Positions 45,918 through 57,435 of a DNA stretch of 64,000 nt are shown here, piece after piece. This DNA is from Dendrophyllia cribrosa (lineage: Eukaryota > Cnidaria > Anthozoa > Scleractinia > Dendrophylliidae): the NCBI GenBank assembly GCA_024195265.1, contig JAJLRJ010000009.1, positions 29,640,710 to 29,704,709 of the forward strand. Direction: 5' to 3'. A program made the position numbers and the translations under genes. Below the pieces are notes generated by a model. That model was not told where the DNA came from. It saw only the letters and a list, made by a program, of their open reading frames with translations, and ran no database searches. Each line of letters opens with the position of its first letter. Position 1 is the first letter of the stretch.

Positions 45918-46058
45918 GACACTTTTAATAAATACCACGATGCATCATTTTCCGCTAATGACGTCAAACATATTCTTTTGAATTCTTTTGCAATTCAAAA
46001 GAATATGTTTGACGTCATTAGCGGAAAATGATGCATCGTGGTATTTATTAAAAGGGTC
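45918..46058. mobile_element. 141-bp palindromic element, TATA target duplication
   Basis: Ends gacacttttaataaatacca / tggtattta...aagggtc. Nearly the whole element is a hairpin around gaattcttttgcaattc. Flanked by TATA (45914-45917, 46059-46062). The paralogous block at 54201-54220 has the empty site gattatagtgcg. Confidence 0.85.
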
Positions 46059-46699
46059 TATAGTGCGTCTCCTTATCCCGTAGCACCTCGTCTTGACCAC
46101 TGTTTAAGGTGGCTCGATATAGTTTTTTTTGGCGCGCGCAGATTGGGTTCTAATTTACCCGCGGGACTTTTAAAAATTTGAGTCATGCAAGAAAAAAGAT
46201 AAACAAACATGGCCGCAACACTCCTTTCGCAATTTTATTTTTGCGCCGGCCTGGTTGACTGTGTTTTTCGCGTGTATGCAAGCTAGGTTTACATTCTTCT
46301 TTCTTTGGTGGTAATGTGATTTACCGAGAAAAAGAAAATAGGGCGGTTAAAGTTCCCTGACAAGAATGCAGTGAAGAATTGTTTCGCGATCGACAACTCA
46401 GCCCCGCATCGACGCAATTTTCCTCTGAATACGAGAGAGTTTATTTTGGGCTGTTTTTAGGGGCAGTGTATTTTTTTTAATCTAAACTCTATTAAAAGAG
46501 TAATGCAGAATGTGTTGGGAAAGACAGTTCATCTTCTAATAAGAACAAACAGCAACAGAGCGTGTGCGCGACGAAGTTCCCACCCACTGCATGATATTTG
46601 TGGTCGATTCTCGTCATCAATTCGATAAGAAAATGCACAAAAAAAGGGTTATCCAGCTACGAACCACCAGAGGAAATAAAAAGCAAAAAGAAAGCAGAC

Positions 46700-47680
46700 G
46701 TTGTATGGCTTTTAATGAAGCAGCAAATCAGAAATACTCAAAGAAGAAAATTAGGAAATCTTCGATCTGGCGTTCAAGAAAAGACACAACAAGACGGCTA
46801 CAGTGATTATCAATTTGTAGTTTTTGACACGGAGACAACTTCTTTAGACAAAATAGCAGCTATAACTAAACAGGTAAACACTTACAATTACTATGTGCAT
46901 TTTCCCAAAATGCAATATCAGCTACTACGCTTCTCGATTTAACAAACTGTCAGTGGAATCGATAAATGGTCAGAAAACTTTGCTCAAAGAAAACGTTCCA
47001 GTGCATACTGTTCAACTGAGCGATTTCACCACTTTTCTCTCCAGTAATGCTATCGCAAATTGCCACAGCGTTTTGATCGGCCACAATTCTTTTGTTTTGA
47101 CACTCCCACATTGCTACGCTGTCTTAGGCTCTCTCCTCCGCAGAGGCTCCTATCAGTTGGGCATGAGTTCAAAGAAACACTTTCATCCATGAAAAATTCT
47201 ATTCGCCGACAGTCTTCACCTTGTCAAAACACCCGAATCGTTCAATCCGGGAGGAAAGCCCTGTAGAAGCAATCTTCCATCGGTTTTAAAATCTGTTTTT
47301 AATGAAGAGCTTTTTAGCACATGATTCTTTGGAAGATGTCTTTGCTCTCCATCGCGTATTTATTATTATTTCAATCCCCGTCGTTGTAAACAACGGCAAT
47401 GTAAATCCCGCCTCCTTCGCTTTCGAAGACATGGTATTTTTAGACGAACGCTTCCAGCGTGTGCAATTTCAGGGATAACATCTTTTCTCAGAGTAATAAT
47501 GGGCTGGTAAAGCAAAGCCTCCGACAAAAAATTGCAGAAAGTGGCCTGTCCTACCAGGACTTACAGCGTCTCTAGAGAGGCTCGCAATTTTGAGCAGAGC
47601 GCCGACAGCAGCGATTCCATCCACACCACGAGGAACAAAGCATCCAGCGATTTTAGCCAGAATTGTTAATCATTTCGAAG
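46700..47680 (+). pseudogene. DEDDh (DnaQ-like) 3'-5' exonuclease relic inside a TTAA element
   Basis: Frameshifted reading gives ordered exonuclease motifs. Motif I is YQFVVFDTETTSLDKIA (46808-46860), with the D-x-E pair. Motif II is VLIGHN...FDTPTLLR (about 47070-47120, split by a frameshift). Motif III is HDSLEDV (47320-47340), the H-x4-D signature. Between them ADSLHLVKTPESF and LPSVLKSVFNEELF read well. Downstream, LRQKIAESGLSYQDLQRL and STPRGTKHPAILARIVNHFE fit the C-terminal part of such proteins. At least three frameshifts break it. It lies wholly within the TIR element 46108-48373 and so is probably transposon cargo. Confidence 0.7.
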
Positions 47681-48373
47681 GAAAGTGATGTACCAGCCAT
47701 TACTAGACACGATTCATCCAAAAGATAACAGTTTCTATCTCACAAAAAGCTGCACAGCGCGAAAGAGATTTGTCTATAAATGAATAAACAAGAATAACAT
47801 CCGCAAATCGACCACAAAATCCGCGCGGAGGAGTGGCGTGACAACTGCCACGCATGCGTAATTGCCGATCTTGTCGTGTCAAAATTTTCAGAAATTTGAA
47901 ACTTTCGAAGTCCACACTTCCGCTTCCGCTCGGTAAATTTTTTTCATTTTTTGCATGTTGACTTCGTTCTATACAAAGTGCGTTTTACGCGATTTTCAAA
48001 AAATTCTGTCAACAGAGAAAAAAATTACCAACGAATTCTAAAAAACGCGTTTTTTCTTTAAAATTTCTGACAGATTTTTTTTAAAGTTGGTACTCGGGTA
48101 GAACACAGGGGTCGAAGGCCGTATGCAAAATTTAAACAGAATTCACCGTGGAATTTTAAAGATAATTGAAGATATGTCTGTTTTGAGGCCCTACTAAAAA
48201 GCCCAATGGCGTTGCCATGGCAACGCCAACCTCGATACATGTATGGCAAATTAATACTGTAATATTATCTTGATTTCGGGGTAAAATGTGATGACGATCC
48301 GCAAAGTATAACTCTAATTGTTTTGCCTCCAAATATACTATACAGGGAAACCAAAATACTATATCGAGCCACC
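47681..48373 (+). other. 3' part of TTAA element, no gene seen
   Basis: AT-rich, with several inverted AAA/TTT stretches and attctgtcaacagag / tttctgacag phrases. No ORF I would support. Confidence 0.4.
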
Positions 48374-48377
48374 TTAA

Positions 48378-49449
48378 AGGGGCTATGTCGCGAGATATGT
48401 CACGCAGGCAAAAACGTCGGGCCGACATCAAACAAATTCACGCTATTACCGTGGAATTGGGCAAAATCCTGCTGTGCTGTGTACTCCGAAAGGTCTCAGA
48501 TTTTTCCGACATATAAATAGTATGTTTGTCTTGATTTCATTTTGGTTATTTCCCCGATTCTGAAATCATACGTCTCAGTACATGTACTAATACCGGAACC
48601 GGAAATGAAAAATTTCTGAAAATGTCTGAAAAAGTGCTCCCGTGATAAACTTCTTGGAAACCGCAACATTCAACGTGAATTTCGCAGGATTTTTCGGATA
48701 AAATTACAACTACCAGTCGAATATAGTTTCTTTATTAGCTAGACAAATTTTAGTCACAAAAGCGAAATCTTTAGTCGCAAATGTGCCCGATACAGGCGCA
48801 AATTCGAGCACTGTAAAATTAATCTGCGTTCGCCTGGCGCGGCCGGTCAGTGAATTATTGCTACAAGACATACAGCGAATTGCACCGTACCGTAGAACAT
48901 CGTGAAGAACGACGTCAGTATTTAGGTGAAAGCTTCCCAAATCAGGCAGAGAACAACAACAAAATCAAGATAGAACATTCAAAACATGCTAGAAGCGAGG
49001 AAAATCCGATAACTTCTTGCTTGATTTCATAGAGACCCAACAACTCACTTGGTCCGGAAAAGAACCTTCGTCCAATTTTTCCACTGCGTACTTTTAGCGA
49101 AAATATTGAGCCGTACGATTCCAAAATCGGGAAAATATCCAAAACTAAATCAAGACAAATAGATTATTCACATGTGACATTTCGGAACACTCAGCTCCCC
49201 AGGATGCCTGATTTCCACGCGCTGGGGATGCTGGATACTATTGTGACGTTTCAACATGGCGCAGAAATGGCACATGTACAATTTTCTCGATTCTTTCCGC
49301 TTGGTACAACTGTCACAGGAAACCCAACACCAGATTAGAAAAACTATTGTGACGATTCAAGATGGCGCAGATTTGGTACCGACACTTTTCTCGATTCGTT
49401 CCGCCTAGCCGACAAGATTAGGAAGCCTCTCCTTCGTCGACGCAATTAT
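48378..49449. repeat. Duplicon block M1
   Basis: Begins aggggctatgtcgcgagata right after the TTAA and matches 54295-55500 (M2): ggtctcagatttttccgaca, gataaacttctt, gcgcggccggtcagtgaatt, ctcgattcgttccgcctagc. The first 17 bases resemble the TIR of 49553-49982, so M may itself derive from a TTAA element. Confidence 0.7.
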
Positions 49450-50990
49450 TATTAACTACCAATAAATTCCATATTAGGAGGTATTTAGATAATTATCACC
49501 ATTAATCAGGAGCCCATTACGGCAATATACTATTTGTGGTGTTCGACGTTAAAGGGGCTATGTCGCAAGGTGAGTCTGCGCAATGAGTTCCTGTCATGTG
49601 ACGTCACCTGACGTCACACATGTCAAATTTCTATTGTTCTCTCCCGGATCGCGCTTGCACTCGTGTCGAACAACGCGAGGTAAACAAACACACGATCGAT
49701 TTCGCTTTTAAATTCCTCCCGAACTTCCACCACTACTGGAAGACATCCAATTTTTCGAAGGTACGACTAACAAATCGCAGAAATGATTTAACAAAAATCT
49801 AGCCAAATTAATACTCTAACTAATTTGTAAACTTGAGTTCTATCCTTCCACGCAATACGACGGGATGGAACGGATTGCAGCGAATTCGACAATAATGGCC
49901 GCCGACTTGATAAAAAGCCACCGGACGTTTTTCAAGTTGTTAGTACCCAGTACTCACCCGCCATCCTCGCGACATAGCCCCTTTAATTGCCAATATACGT
50001 CATAACGTAGTATTGCGAAAGCGACTCGAGTTTTGGCATCCCGTTGCTTAGGGAAAATTTTGTTTTCCTTAACCCGACGTCAATTGCCAATATACGTCAC
50101 AATAGCGTTGCGCAATCCGTTTATTACCTACTCACCTAAATGTCCTATGGGATATCTACTTGATATTTTCCAGAAATGATTGGCGAATCGATAAAGCCAG
50201 GAAGTTGTCTCCTTTTGTTCGTGTATGTACTCGTTGAAACACAACGTAAAGATATGAATGTTTTTACCCTGATTTGCATGGGATTTCGTCTTGTTATTGT
50301 TTTACTTTAAAAGAATTCAGTTTTTTTTTATTTCGTAATGTTTATATTTGATCTCAGACACACACTGAAAACGGACGGAAATAGAGCCTATGCGAAAGAG
50401 GAAGATTGCTGACATTGCTGGTTAGTTGTGCGGGCAAGTAATCGCGCGCGTGACCTTCGCTCGCGCGCGTGAATTGAATTCGCTCTCGACTATCCGAAAA
50501 GGACTGAGAGCAGCGCAGTAGATAGATGAATGGTTTTGCCTGGGTGTAGAAGACGTCTAAATTCATGTTACGAAAGGCAGACTCGTTGGAAGCTCTTGAA
50601 ACGTTGACGTTCCTTTTGATTATTTTTATCGTGCTGCCGCCCCTCTGTCAAGAAAAATCGATTTTTCTCGAGGGGAGGGGGTTGTTGTACACAAGCTATC
50701 TTTTACGAGACCTCTAGAAAAGCCGCGCTTGACCTTGCTGAATATTCTTCCAAGTCAATGAAGATTGATCAGGATTAGTCTTGGCAATAATGTTAAAAGA
50801 CATTTCCAACGACAAAAGTATAGCACCTGTCTATCCCCTCCCACAACCTGCCAGAAAATAGACCTCTTCTTCATTTGAGGAACTGGGTTCGAATGCTTGA
50901 TGTTGGTATGTCGCTCTGTCCGGAAGAACAAGCGAGGTGAGTGCATGGATATATTTCTTGCTTGTGATGTAAGGGCATTATTTTGTAGTG
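49450..50990. repeat. Duplicon block L2 (with TTAA MITE insertion)
   Basis: Same order of landmarks as L1, interrupted by the 430-bp element 49553-49982. Confidence 0.75.
49553..49982. mobile_element. 430-bp TTAA-flanked MITE with empty-site paralog
   Basis: TTAA at 49549-49552 and 49983-49986. TIRs aggggctatgtcgc(a/g)agg. The paralog at 44155-44175 reads gacgttaattgccaatatac with a single TTAA, which is the exact pre-insertion site. Confidence 0.92.
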
Positions 50991-51780
50991 TATAATTAAG
51001 CTATATATGTAAACTATCTAACTATCATGTAACGAAATGAAAGCTTATTAGCCAAATCCTCAAGGATGTCTATTTTACCTCGTGAGCGAAACTTTGGCTT
51101 ATCATAGCGGAGCACTCGCCGGGCCAAAGGCCTGGCTGCGTAGCCCCATACTCATAGAACCCATCCCGTCATTTTTGATGCATGGTCATGGGCAGCGGAA
51201 TGTTTAGCGACAATCAATTGAAAACTGCTTTATCGCTTTCTTGCTTTACATACTGTTGTTATGGGCGTGTAACAAGAAGTAAGTCCTGAAACCAGCGGAT
51301 TGTAATAACAATAACCGATTTATTAAAAACGAAAATTACAGTAGACTTAAGTTACGAAAGACTACGGTAAAGTTCAAAGTTTTATATCAGCTGGCATAGC
51401 CGGCACTTGTCATTTGAAATGTCACAGAAATCACAGAAGGCAATATCCAGAACTTGTCCGAGAAATAGAAGAAGAGACCCTCGTAAGAAGCGAAGACGCG
51501 TGGTTCCCCAAAATCCACTTGTTTCAACGAGCCTCCTGAATTGCCTTCGGCTGTGCCCGTCTTTGGACATCGCGCGATACTCAAGAATTCACCTGACATG
51601 TTACATAGCATAATAAAAACTACACGTGACTCGAACAATCTAGAAACTACAACTAGATTACATACTGTGAAATGGGAGTTGAAAGGATGTGATATTCATA
51701 ACAACAGAATTAACATTTACTGAACAACAACCAGCGCTCTTGTCACTCTGAGTTAAACACCACTTTATCGGTAATACATT

Positions 51781-52182
51781 CTAAAATCTGATTATAAATG
51801 TTCGGTTAAATGCGGGAATCTTTCTTTCTCGTTTTCTTCTCTCGTCATTCAGCTTCATTCTGTTGAACAAGATTTCGTAGAAATCCAGAGGTTTAAAGAT
51901 GTCCAGCTCCAACAGATGCATCTCTTCTTCGGACAACTTCTTTGCATTTTCAGTTAGAGACTCTTGTCTTTGCTTTATAAAGTAGTTCTTCTCTTCATAG
52001 TAGCTACTGCATGATTGAGTTTGATTTCTTCTCCTTCCAGCTGACTTACCATCCACTTCTTTCGCTGCCAGATTTGCTTCTGTTTTCCATTTTTTAGTCA
52101 GTCTCGGCTGGTTTTCTTCTGCAGTTTGAATCACAAGAACGTCTACACCTGCGTTCTTCGACTCCAATGAAAATACCTCCAT
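51781..52182 (-). CDS. Family B small protein, locus B3 (133 aa)
   Basis: ATG-initiated ORF, identical in protein sequence to B4 and about 90% like B1 by eye. The C-terminal core [19 protein letters not shown] is intact, followed by a basic NDERRKRERK stretch and the NRTFIIRF end. An in-frame TAG lies shortly upstream of the start, fixing the ATG. It sits in the third duplicon of the 42-60 kb array. Function unknown. Confidence 0.6.
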   Translation of the reverse strand: MEVFSLESKNAGVDVLVIQTAEENQPRLTKKWKTEANLAAKEVDGKSAGRRRNQTQSCSSYYEEKNYFIKQRQESLTENAKKLSEEEMHLLELDIFKPLDFYEILFNRMKLNDERRKRERKIPAFNRTFIIRF

Positions 52183-52570
52183 TTCGTTATTTAATTCCCT
52201 GCACCTCAGCTGGGTCTAGGCAAACGAGAAATGGTACACGGTACATGCATATATTTGAAGGCATGGGGTTCAATTAACGTGATTGGTTGGTTGTAAATCA
52301 GTGATTCGGTGATTGGCAACACCCCCGATGGAGTTCCGAAAGTGTTTTTTTGCTAATCAATGAAGTAATTAATGCATGCCGAGGGCGAAATTGCCTGTAT
52401 ACGTCACAATGACGTTAATTGTTAAGTCGGTTTTGGTGGCAACCAAACACTTTAAAAACAAATAAACACCATAATTTCCGATGAGGGAATTAGATAATTA
52501 ACTCCATTAATTACGATAAATTATGTTAATTAATCAAATAATTCACAATGACAATTTCTTCATCTTTTTA

Positions 52571-53334
52571 TTATTATTACTAGTGTATCCAAAAGATAGT
52601 AATTGCTGCGGTAAATTTGTTGTAATGATGCTGTTTTATCGCCTCGCTGGTATTACAGAATTTTCTCTTTCGTTTTTTGAGGGGAAGCAAGGCAAATGTA
52701 ACCGGGATGAATCGACGAAAACTCCAGCTGATAAGACTAATTTTGTTTTGTAATTCACGCATTAAGTTCTTGCAATGTCTGTAGAATATTGTTGAGCAAA
52801 AGACGCGTTCACCACGAGGAAGATGTGAAAATTTAGGTTTAACTTAATTATTGATAATGAATATATGTTGCGTTACTAGCTAGCTGTATCGTGTTCGCGT
52901 CTCCACGAGCCCAGCTCAGGTTTCGCGTCCCCACGCGCTCAGCTCAGTCTCATCGACCGCTGTCGGAGTGATTTCAAAATAAATTTTTCTTTTATTCCGT
53001 ACAATCTTCGAAAATCTTTGCTATCCAACGGTCCTATCACCATGCCTCACAGTCCTCGCTCAACTCGCGGTAGTCTTCGACACTTCAGTTCCGATTACGA
53101 CTGGCACACATTGGACCAAAATATTACAAATCTCGCAGCCAACAGCTTGAAGCAGCAAGCGAGGCTAATGTTCGTGGCGCAGTGAATTCTGGCCCAAAAT
53201 GTGTGCGTGGCGCAGTGAATTCTGGCCCAAAATGTGTTCGTGGCGCAGTGAATTCTGGTAAAAAGCGATCAAATCGAGATTTTTCGTAGCTTATATTTTT
53301 TTCTCATATATTTCTCTTAAATCCTGATTATTAT
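52571..53334. repeat. Repeat unit U1 (about 765 bp)
   Basis: Begins attattactagtgtatccaa and ends tttctcttaaatcctgatta. Contains ttgctgcggtaaatttgttg, an ATG frame (MPHSPRSTRGSLRHFSSDYD...) at 53042 ending TGA, and 3 copies of a 31-bp repeat (gtggcgcagtgaattctggc). U2-U4 are the other copies. Confidence 0.85.
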
Positions 53335-54190
53335 TATTACTAGTGTATCCAAAAGATAGCAATTGCTGCGGTAAATTTGTTGTAATAATGCTGTTTTATC
53401 GCCTCGCTGGTATTACAGAATTTTCTCTTTCGTTTTTTGAGGGGAAGCAAAGCAAATGTAACCGGGATGAATCGACGAAAACTCCAGCTGATAAGATTAA
53501 TTTTGTTTTGTAATTCACGCATTAAGTTCTTGCAATGTCTGTAGAATATTGTTGAGCAAAGGACGCGTTCACCACGAGGAAGGTGTGAAAATTTAGGTTT
53601 AACTTAATTATTGATAATGAATATATGTTGCGTTACTAGCTAGCCGTATCGTGTTCGCGTCTCCACGCGCTCAGCTCAGGTTTCGCGTCCCCACTCGCTC
53701 AGCTCAGTCTCATCGACCGCTGTCGGAGTGATTTCAAAATAAATTTTTCTTTTATTCCGTACAATCTTCGAAAATCTTTGCTATCCAACGGTCCTATCAC
53801 CATGCCTCACAGTCCTCGCTCAACTCGCGGTAGTCTTCGACACTTCAGTTCCGATTACGACTGGCACACATTGGACCAAAATATTACAAATCTCGCAGCC
53901 AACAGCTTGAAGCAGCAAGCGAGGCTATTGTTCGTGGCGCAGTGAATTCTGGCCCAAAATGTGTACGTGGCGCAGTGAATTCTGGCCCAAAATGTGTGCG
54001 TGGCGCAGTGAATTCTGGCCCCAAATGTGTGCGTGGCGCAGTGAATTCTGGCCCAAAATGTGTGCGTGGCGCAGTGAATTCTGGTAAAAAGCGATCAAAT
54101 CGAGATTTTTCGTAGCTTATATTTTTTTCTCATATATTTCTCTTAAATCCTGATTATGTTGCTGCTCACTCGTTACGCTCGTTCCGCAGC
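53335..54190. repeat. Repeat unit U2
   Basis: Second tandem copy with 5 copies of the 31-bp repeat. Ends in the hairpin ttgctgctcactcgttacgc / tcgttccgcagcaa. Confidence 0.85.
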
Positions 54191-54214
54191 AACTAGTAGT
54201 AATCATAGATTATA

Positions 54215-55509
54215 GTGCGTCTCCTTATCCCGTGGCACCTCGTCTTGACCTAGTACCTCAGTTTCATGAATTAATTCAGCCACTGCATAAAAGGGCTATG
54301 TCGCGAGATATGTCACGCAGGCACAAACGTCGGGCCGACATCAAACAAATTCACGCTATCGCCGTGGGATCGGGCAAAATCCTACCGTGCTGCCGGTACT
54401 CTGAAAGGTCTCGGATTTTTCCGACATATAAATAGTATATTTGTCTTGATTTCATTTCGGTCATTTCTCCGTTTCTGAAATCATACTCCTCAGTAGATGT
54501 ACTAATACCGGAACCGGAAATGAGACATTTCTGAGAAAGCCTGAAAAAGTGCTCCCGTGATAAACTTCTTAAGTCACGCAACATTCAACGTGAATTTCGC
54601 AGAATTTTTCGGATAAAATTACAACTACCAGTTGACCAGTTGCAAGCTGACTCGTCCCCAGTCGTCTCTCAATTAACCATCACCCCCTTTGGTCGCGCTT
54701 CTCTCGTTCCGCGTCTATCCCCCACGCGCGTCTCCCGCGTCTTGCCTAGAAAGATGACTGGGGACGAGTCAGAGTTGCAAGTAAGACGCAAGACTGTTGA
54801 ATATAATTCCTTTATTAGCTAGACAAATTTTAGCCACAAAACTGCGAAATCTTTAGTCGCAAATGCGCCCGATACAGGCGCAATTTCGAGCACTGTAAAG
54901 TTAATCTGTGTTCGCCTGGCGCGGCCGGTCAGTGAATTATTGCTACAAGGCATACAGCGAATTGCACCGTACCTTAGAACATCGCGAAGAACGAAACGAC
55001 GTCGGCATTTAGGTAAAAGCTTCCTAATTCAGGCAGAGAACCACAGCAAAATCAAGATAGAACATTCAAAACATACCAGAACGGTAGCAAGGAAAATCCG
55101 ATAACTTCTTGCTTGATTCCAAAGAGACCCAACAACTTACTTGGTCCGGAGAAGAACATTCGTTAGTAGGCATTGAAATATTGAGCCGTACGATTCCAAA
55201 ATCGGGAAAATATCCGAAACTAAATCAAGAGAAATAGATTATTTACATGTGACATTTCGGAACCCCAGCTCAGGATGATGCCTGATTTCCACGCGCTGGG
55301 AATGCTGGATACTATTGTGACTTTTCAAGATGGCGCAGATTTGGCACCGACACTTTTCTCGATTCGTTCCGCCTAGACGCAGACGAGACGACGCGCTAAG
55401 CATGCTGGATACTATTGTGACGTTTCAAAATGGCGCAGATTTGGTACCGACACTTTTCTCGATTCGTTCCGCCTAGCCGACAAGATTAGGAAGCGTCTCC
55501 TTTGTCGAC
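54215..55509. repeat. Duplicon block M2
   Basis: Paralog of M1, plus the 126-bp insertion at 54647-54772 and a second copy of the actattgtgacgtttcaa/gatggcgcag segment. Confidence 0.7.
54647..54772. mobile_element. 126-bp foldback element with 9-bp target duplication
   Basis: Perfect 17-bp TIRs ctgactcgtccccagtc / gactggggacgagtcag, flanked by agttgcaag (54638-54646, 54773-54781). Absent from the M1 paralog near 48710. Confidence 0.88.
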
Positions 55510-56230
55510 GCAATTGTTGTTATTAGCTACCAATAAATTCCATTGTAGGAGGTAATTAGATAATTATCTCCATTAATCAGGATCCTATTACAGCAATATA
55601 ATATTTGTGGTGATCGACGTGATTGCCAATATACGTCACAGCGTAGTATGACGAAAGCGACTCGAGTTTTGGCATCCCTGTTGCTTACAAGAAATTTTGT
55701 TTTCGTTAACCCGACGTTAATTGCCAATATACGTCACAATAGGTTTGCGAAATCCGTTCATTACCTACTGATAATTACCTAAATGTCCTAAGGGATATCT
55801 ACGTGGTTTTTTGTCAGAAATGATTGGCGAATAGATAAAGCCAGGAACTTGTCTCCTTTTGTTTGTGTATGTACTCGTTGAAACACAAAGTAAAGATATG
55901 AATGTTTTTACCCTGATTTGCATGGGATTTCGTCTTGTTAATGTTTTACTTTTGAAGAATTAGAATTTTTATTTATTTCCTCATGATTATATTTGATCTC
56001 AGACACAAAACGGTCTGAAATTGAGCCTATGCGAAAGAGGAAGATTGCAGACATTGCTGGCTTGTCGTGCGGGCAAGTAATCGCGCGCGTGACCTTCGCT
56101 CGCGCGCGTGATTTGAATTGGCTCTCGACTATCCGAAAAGGACTGAGAGCAGCGCAGTAGATAGATGAATGGTTTTGCCTGGGTGTAGAAGACGTCTACG
56201 TTCATGCTACGAAAGGCAGACTATCCGAAA
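55510..56230. repeat. Duplicon block L3 (shortened)
   Basis: Landmarks as L1 up to gtctacgttcatgctacgaaa, then joins MITE-1 sequence at 56243. Confidence 0.75.
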
Positions 56231-56242
56231 AGGACTGGCAGC

Positions 56243-56492
56243 AGTGCAGTTTCCACTTGATCGAGTGTCGTAGAACCAAAAACTAAAGTTATTACTCTAG
56301 CCAATCACAACAATCCCAGACGATTCAATGAACCAATCAGACCACGAAGTAGATACAAGTCGCCACCTAGCTACTTTTGATTGGTCAAGAAAGTGGCGCG
56401 AAATATTTTAGCCAATCACAAAGCGTAGCAGTGTGAAAGCAAAGGAATCACGAAATTACTTTCGTCAATCAATTGAAAACTGCTTTATCGCT
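56243..56492. repeat. MITE-1 copy at duplicon boundary
   Basis: cagtttccacttgatcgagt ... ccaatcacaacaatcccaga ... atcaattgaaaactgct. Joins L3 to the B4 duplicon. Confidence 0.7.
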
Positions 56493-57033
56493 TTCTTGCT
56501 TTACATACTGTTGTTATGGGCGTGTAACAAGAAGTAAGTCCTGAAGTCAGCGGATTGTAATAACAATAACCGATTTATTACAAACGAAAATTACAGTAGA
56601 CTTAGGTTACTAATTACGAAAGACTACGGTAAAGTTCAAAGTTTTATATCAGCTGGCGTAGCCGGCACTTGTCATTTGAAATGTCACAGAAATCACAGAA
56701 GGCAATATCCAGAACTTGTCCGAGAAATAGAAGAAGAGACCCTCGCAAGAAGCGAGGACGCGTGGTTCCCCAAAATCCACTTGTTTCAACGAGCCTCCTG
56801 AATTGCCTTCGGCTGTGCCCATGTTTGGACATCGCGCGATAGTCAAGAATTCACCTGACATGTTACAAAGCATAATAAAAACTACACGTGACTCGAACAA
56901 TCTAGAAACTACAACTTGGAATGGGAGTTGAAAGGATGTCAGTGATATTCATAACAACAGAATTAACATTTACTGAACAACAACCAGCGCTCTTGTCACT
57001 CTGAGTTAAACACCACTTTATCGGTAATACATT

Positions 57034-57435
57034 CTAAAATCTGATTATAAATGTTCGGTTAAATGCGGGAATCTTTCTTTCTCGTTTTCTTCTCTCGTCA
57101 TTCAGCTTCATTCTGTTGAACAAGATTTCGTAGAAATCCAGAGGTTTAAAGATGTCCAGCTCCAACAGATGCATCTCTTCTTCGGACAACTTCTTTGCAT
57201 TTTCAGTTAGAGACTCTTGTCTTTGCTTTATAAAGTAGTTCTTCTCTTCATAGTAGCTACTGCATGATTGAGTTTGATTTCTTCTCCTTCCAGCTGACTT
57301 ACCATCCACTTCTTTCGCTGCCAGATTTGCTTCTGTTTTCCATTTTTTAGTCAGTCTCGGCTGGTTTTCTTCTGCAGTTTGAATCACAAGAACGTCTACA
57401 CCTGCGTTCTTCGACTCCAATGAAAATACCTCCAT
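57034..57435 (-). CDS. Family B small protein, locus B4 (133 aa)
   Basis: Same protein as B3, so the copies are recent or homogenised by gene conversion. The flanks (upstream U units, downstream block near 56.65-56.90 kb) are also duplicated. Same start logic as B3. Function unknown. Confidence 0.6.
   Translation of the reverse strand: MEVFSLESKNAGVDVLVIQTAEENQPRLTKKWKTEANLAAKEVDGKSAGRRRNQTQSCSSYYEEKNYFIKQRQESLTENAKKLSEEEMHLLELDIFKPLDFYEILFNRMKLNDERRKRERKIPAFNRTFIIRF

Larger units (their letters stand above)
46108..48373. mobile_element. 2.27-kb TTAA-flanked TIR element carrying exonuclease relic
   Basis: TTAA (46104-46107), then ggtggctcgatatagt; mirrored actatatcgagccacc, then TTAA (48374-48377). 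The 16-bp TIRs are perfect. Paralogous sequence near 54236-54295 lacks it. No transposase is visible, so it is non-autonomous or decayed. Confidence 0.8.
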
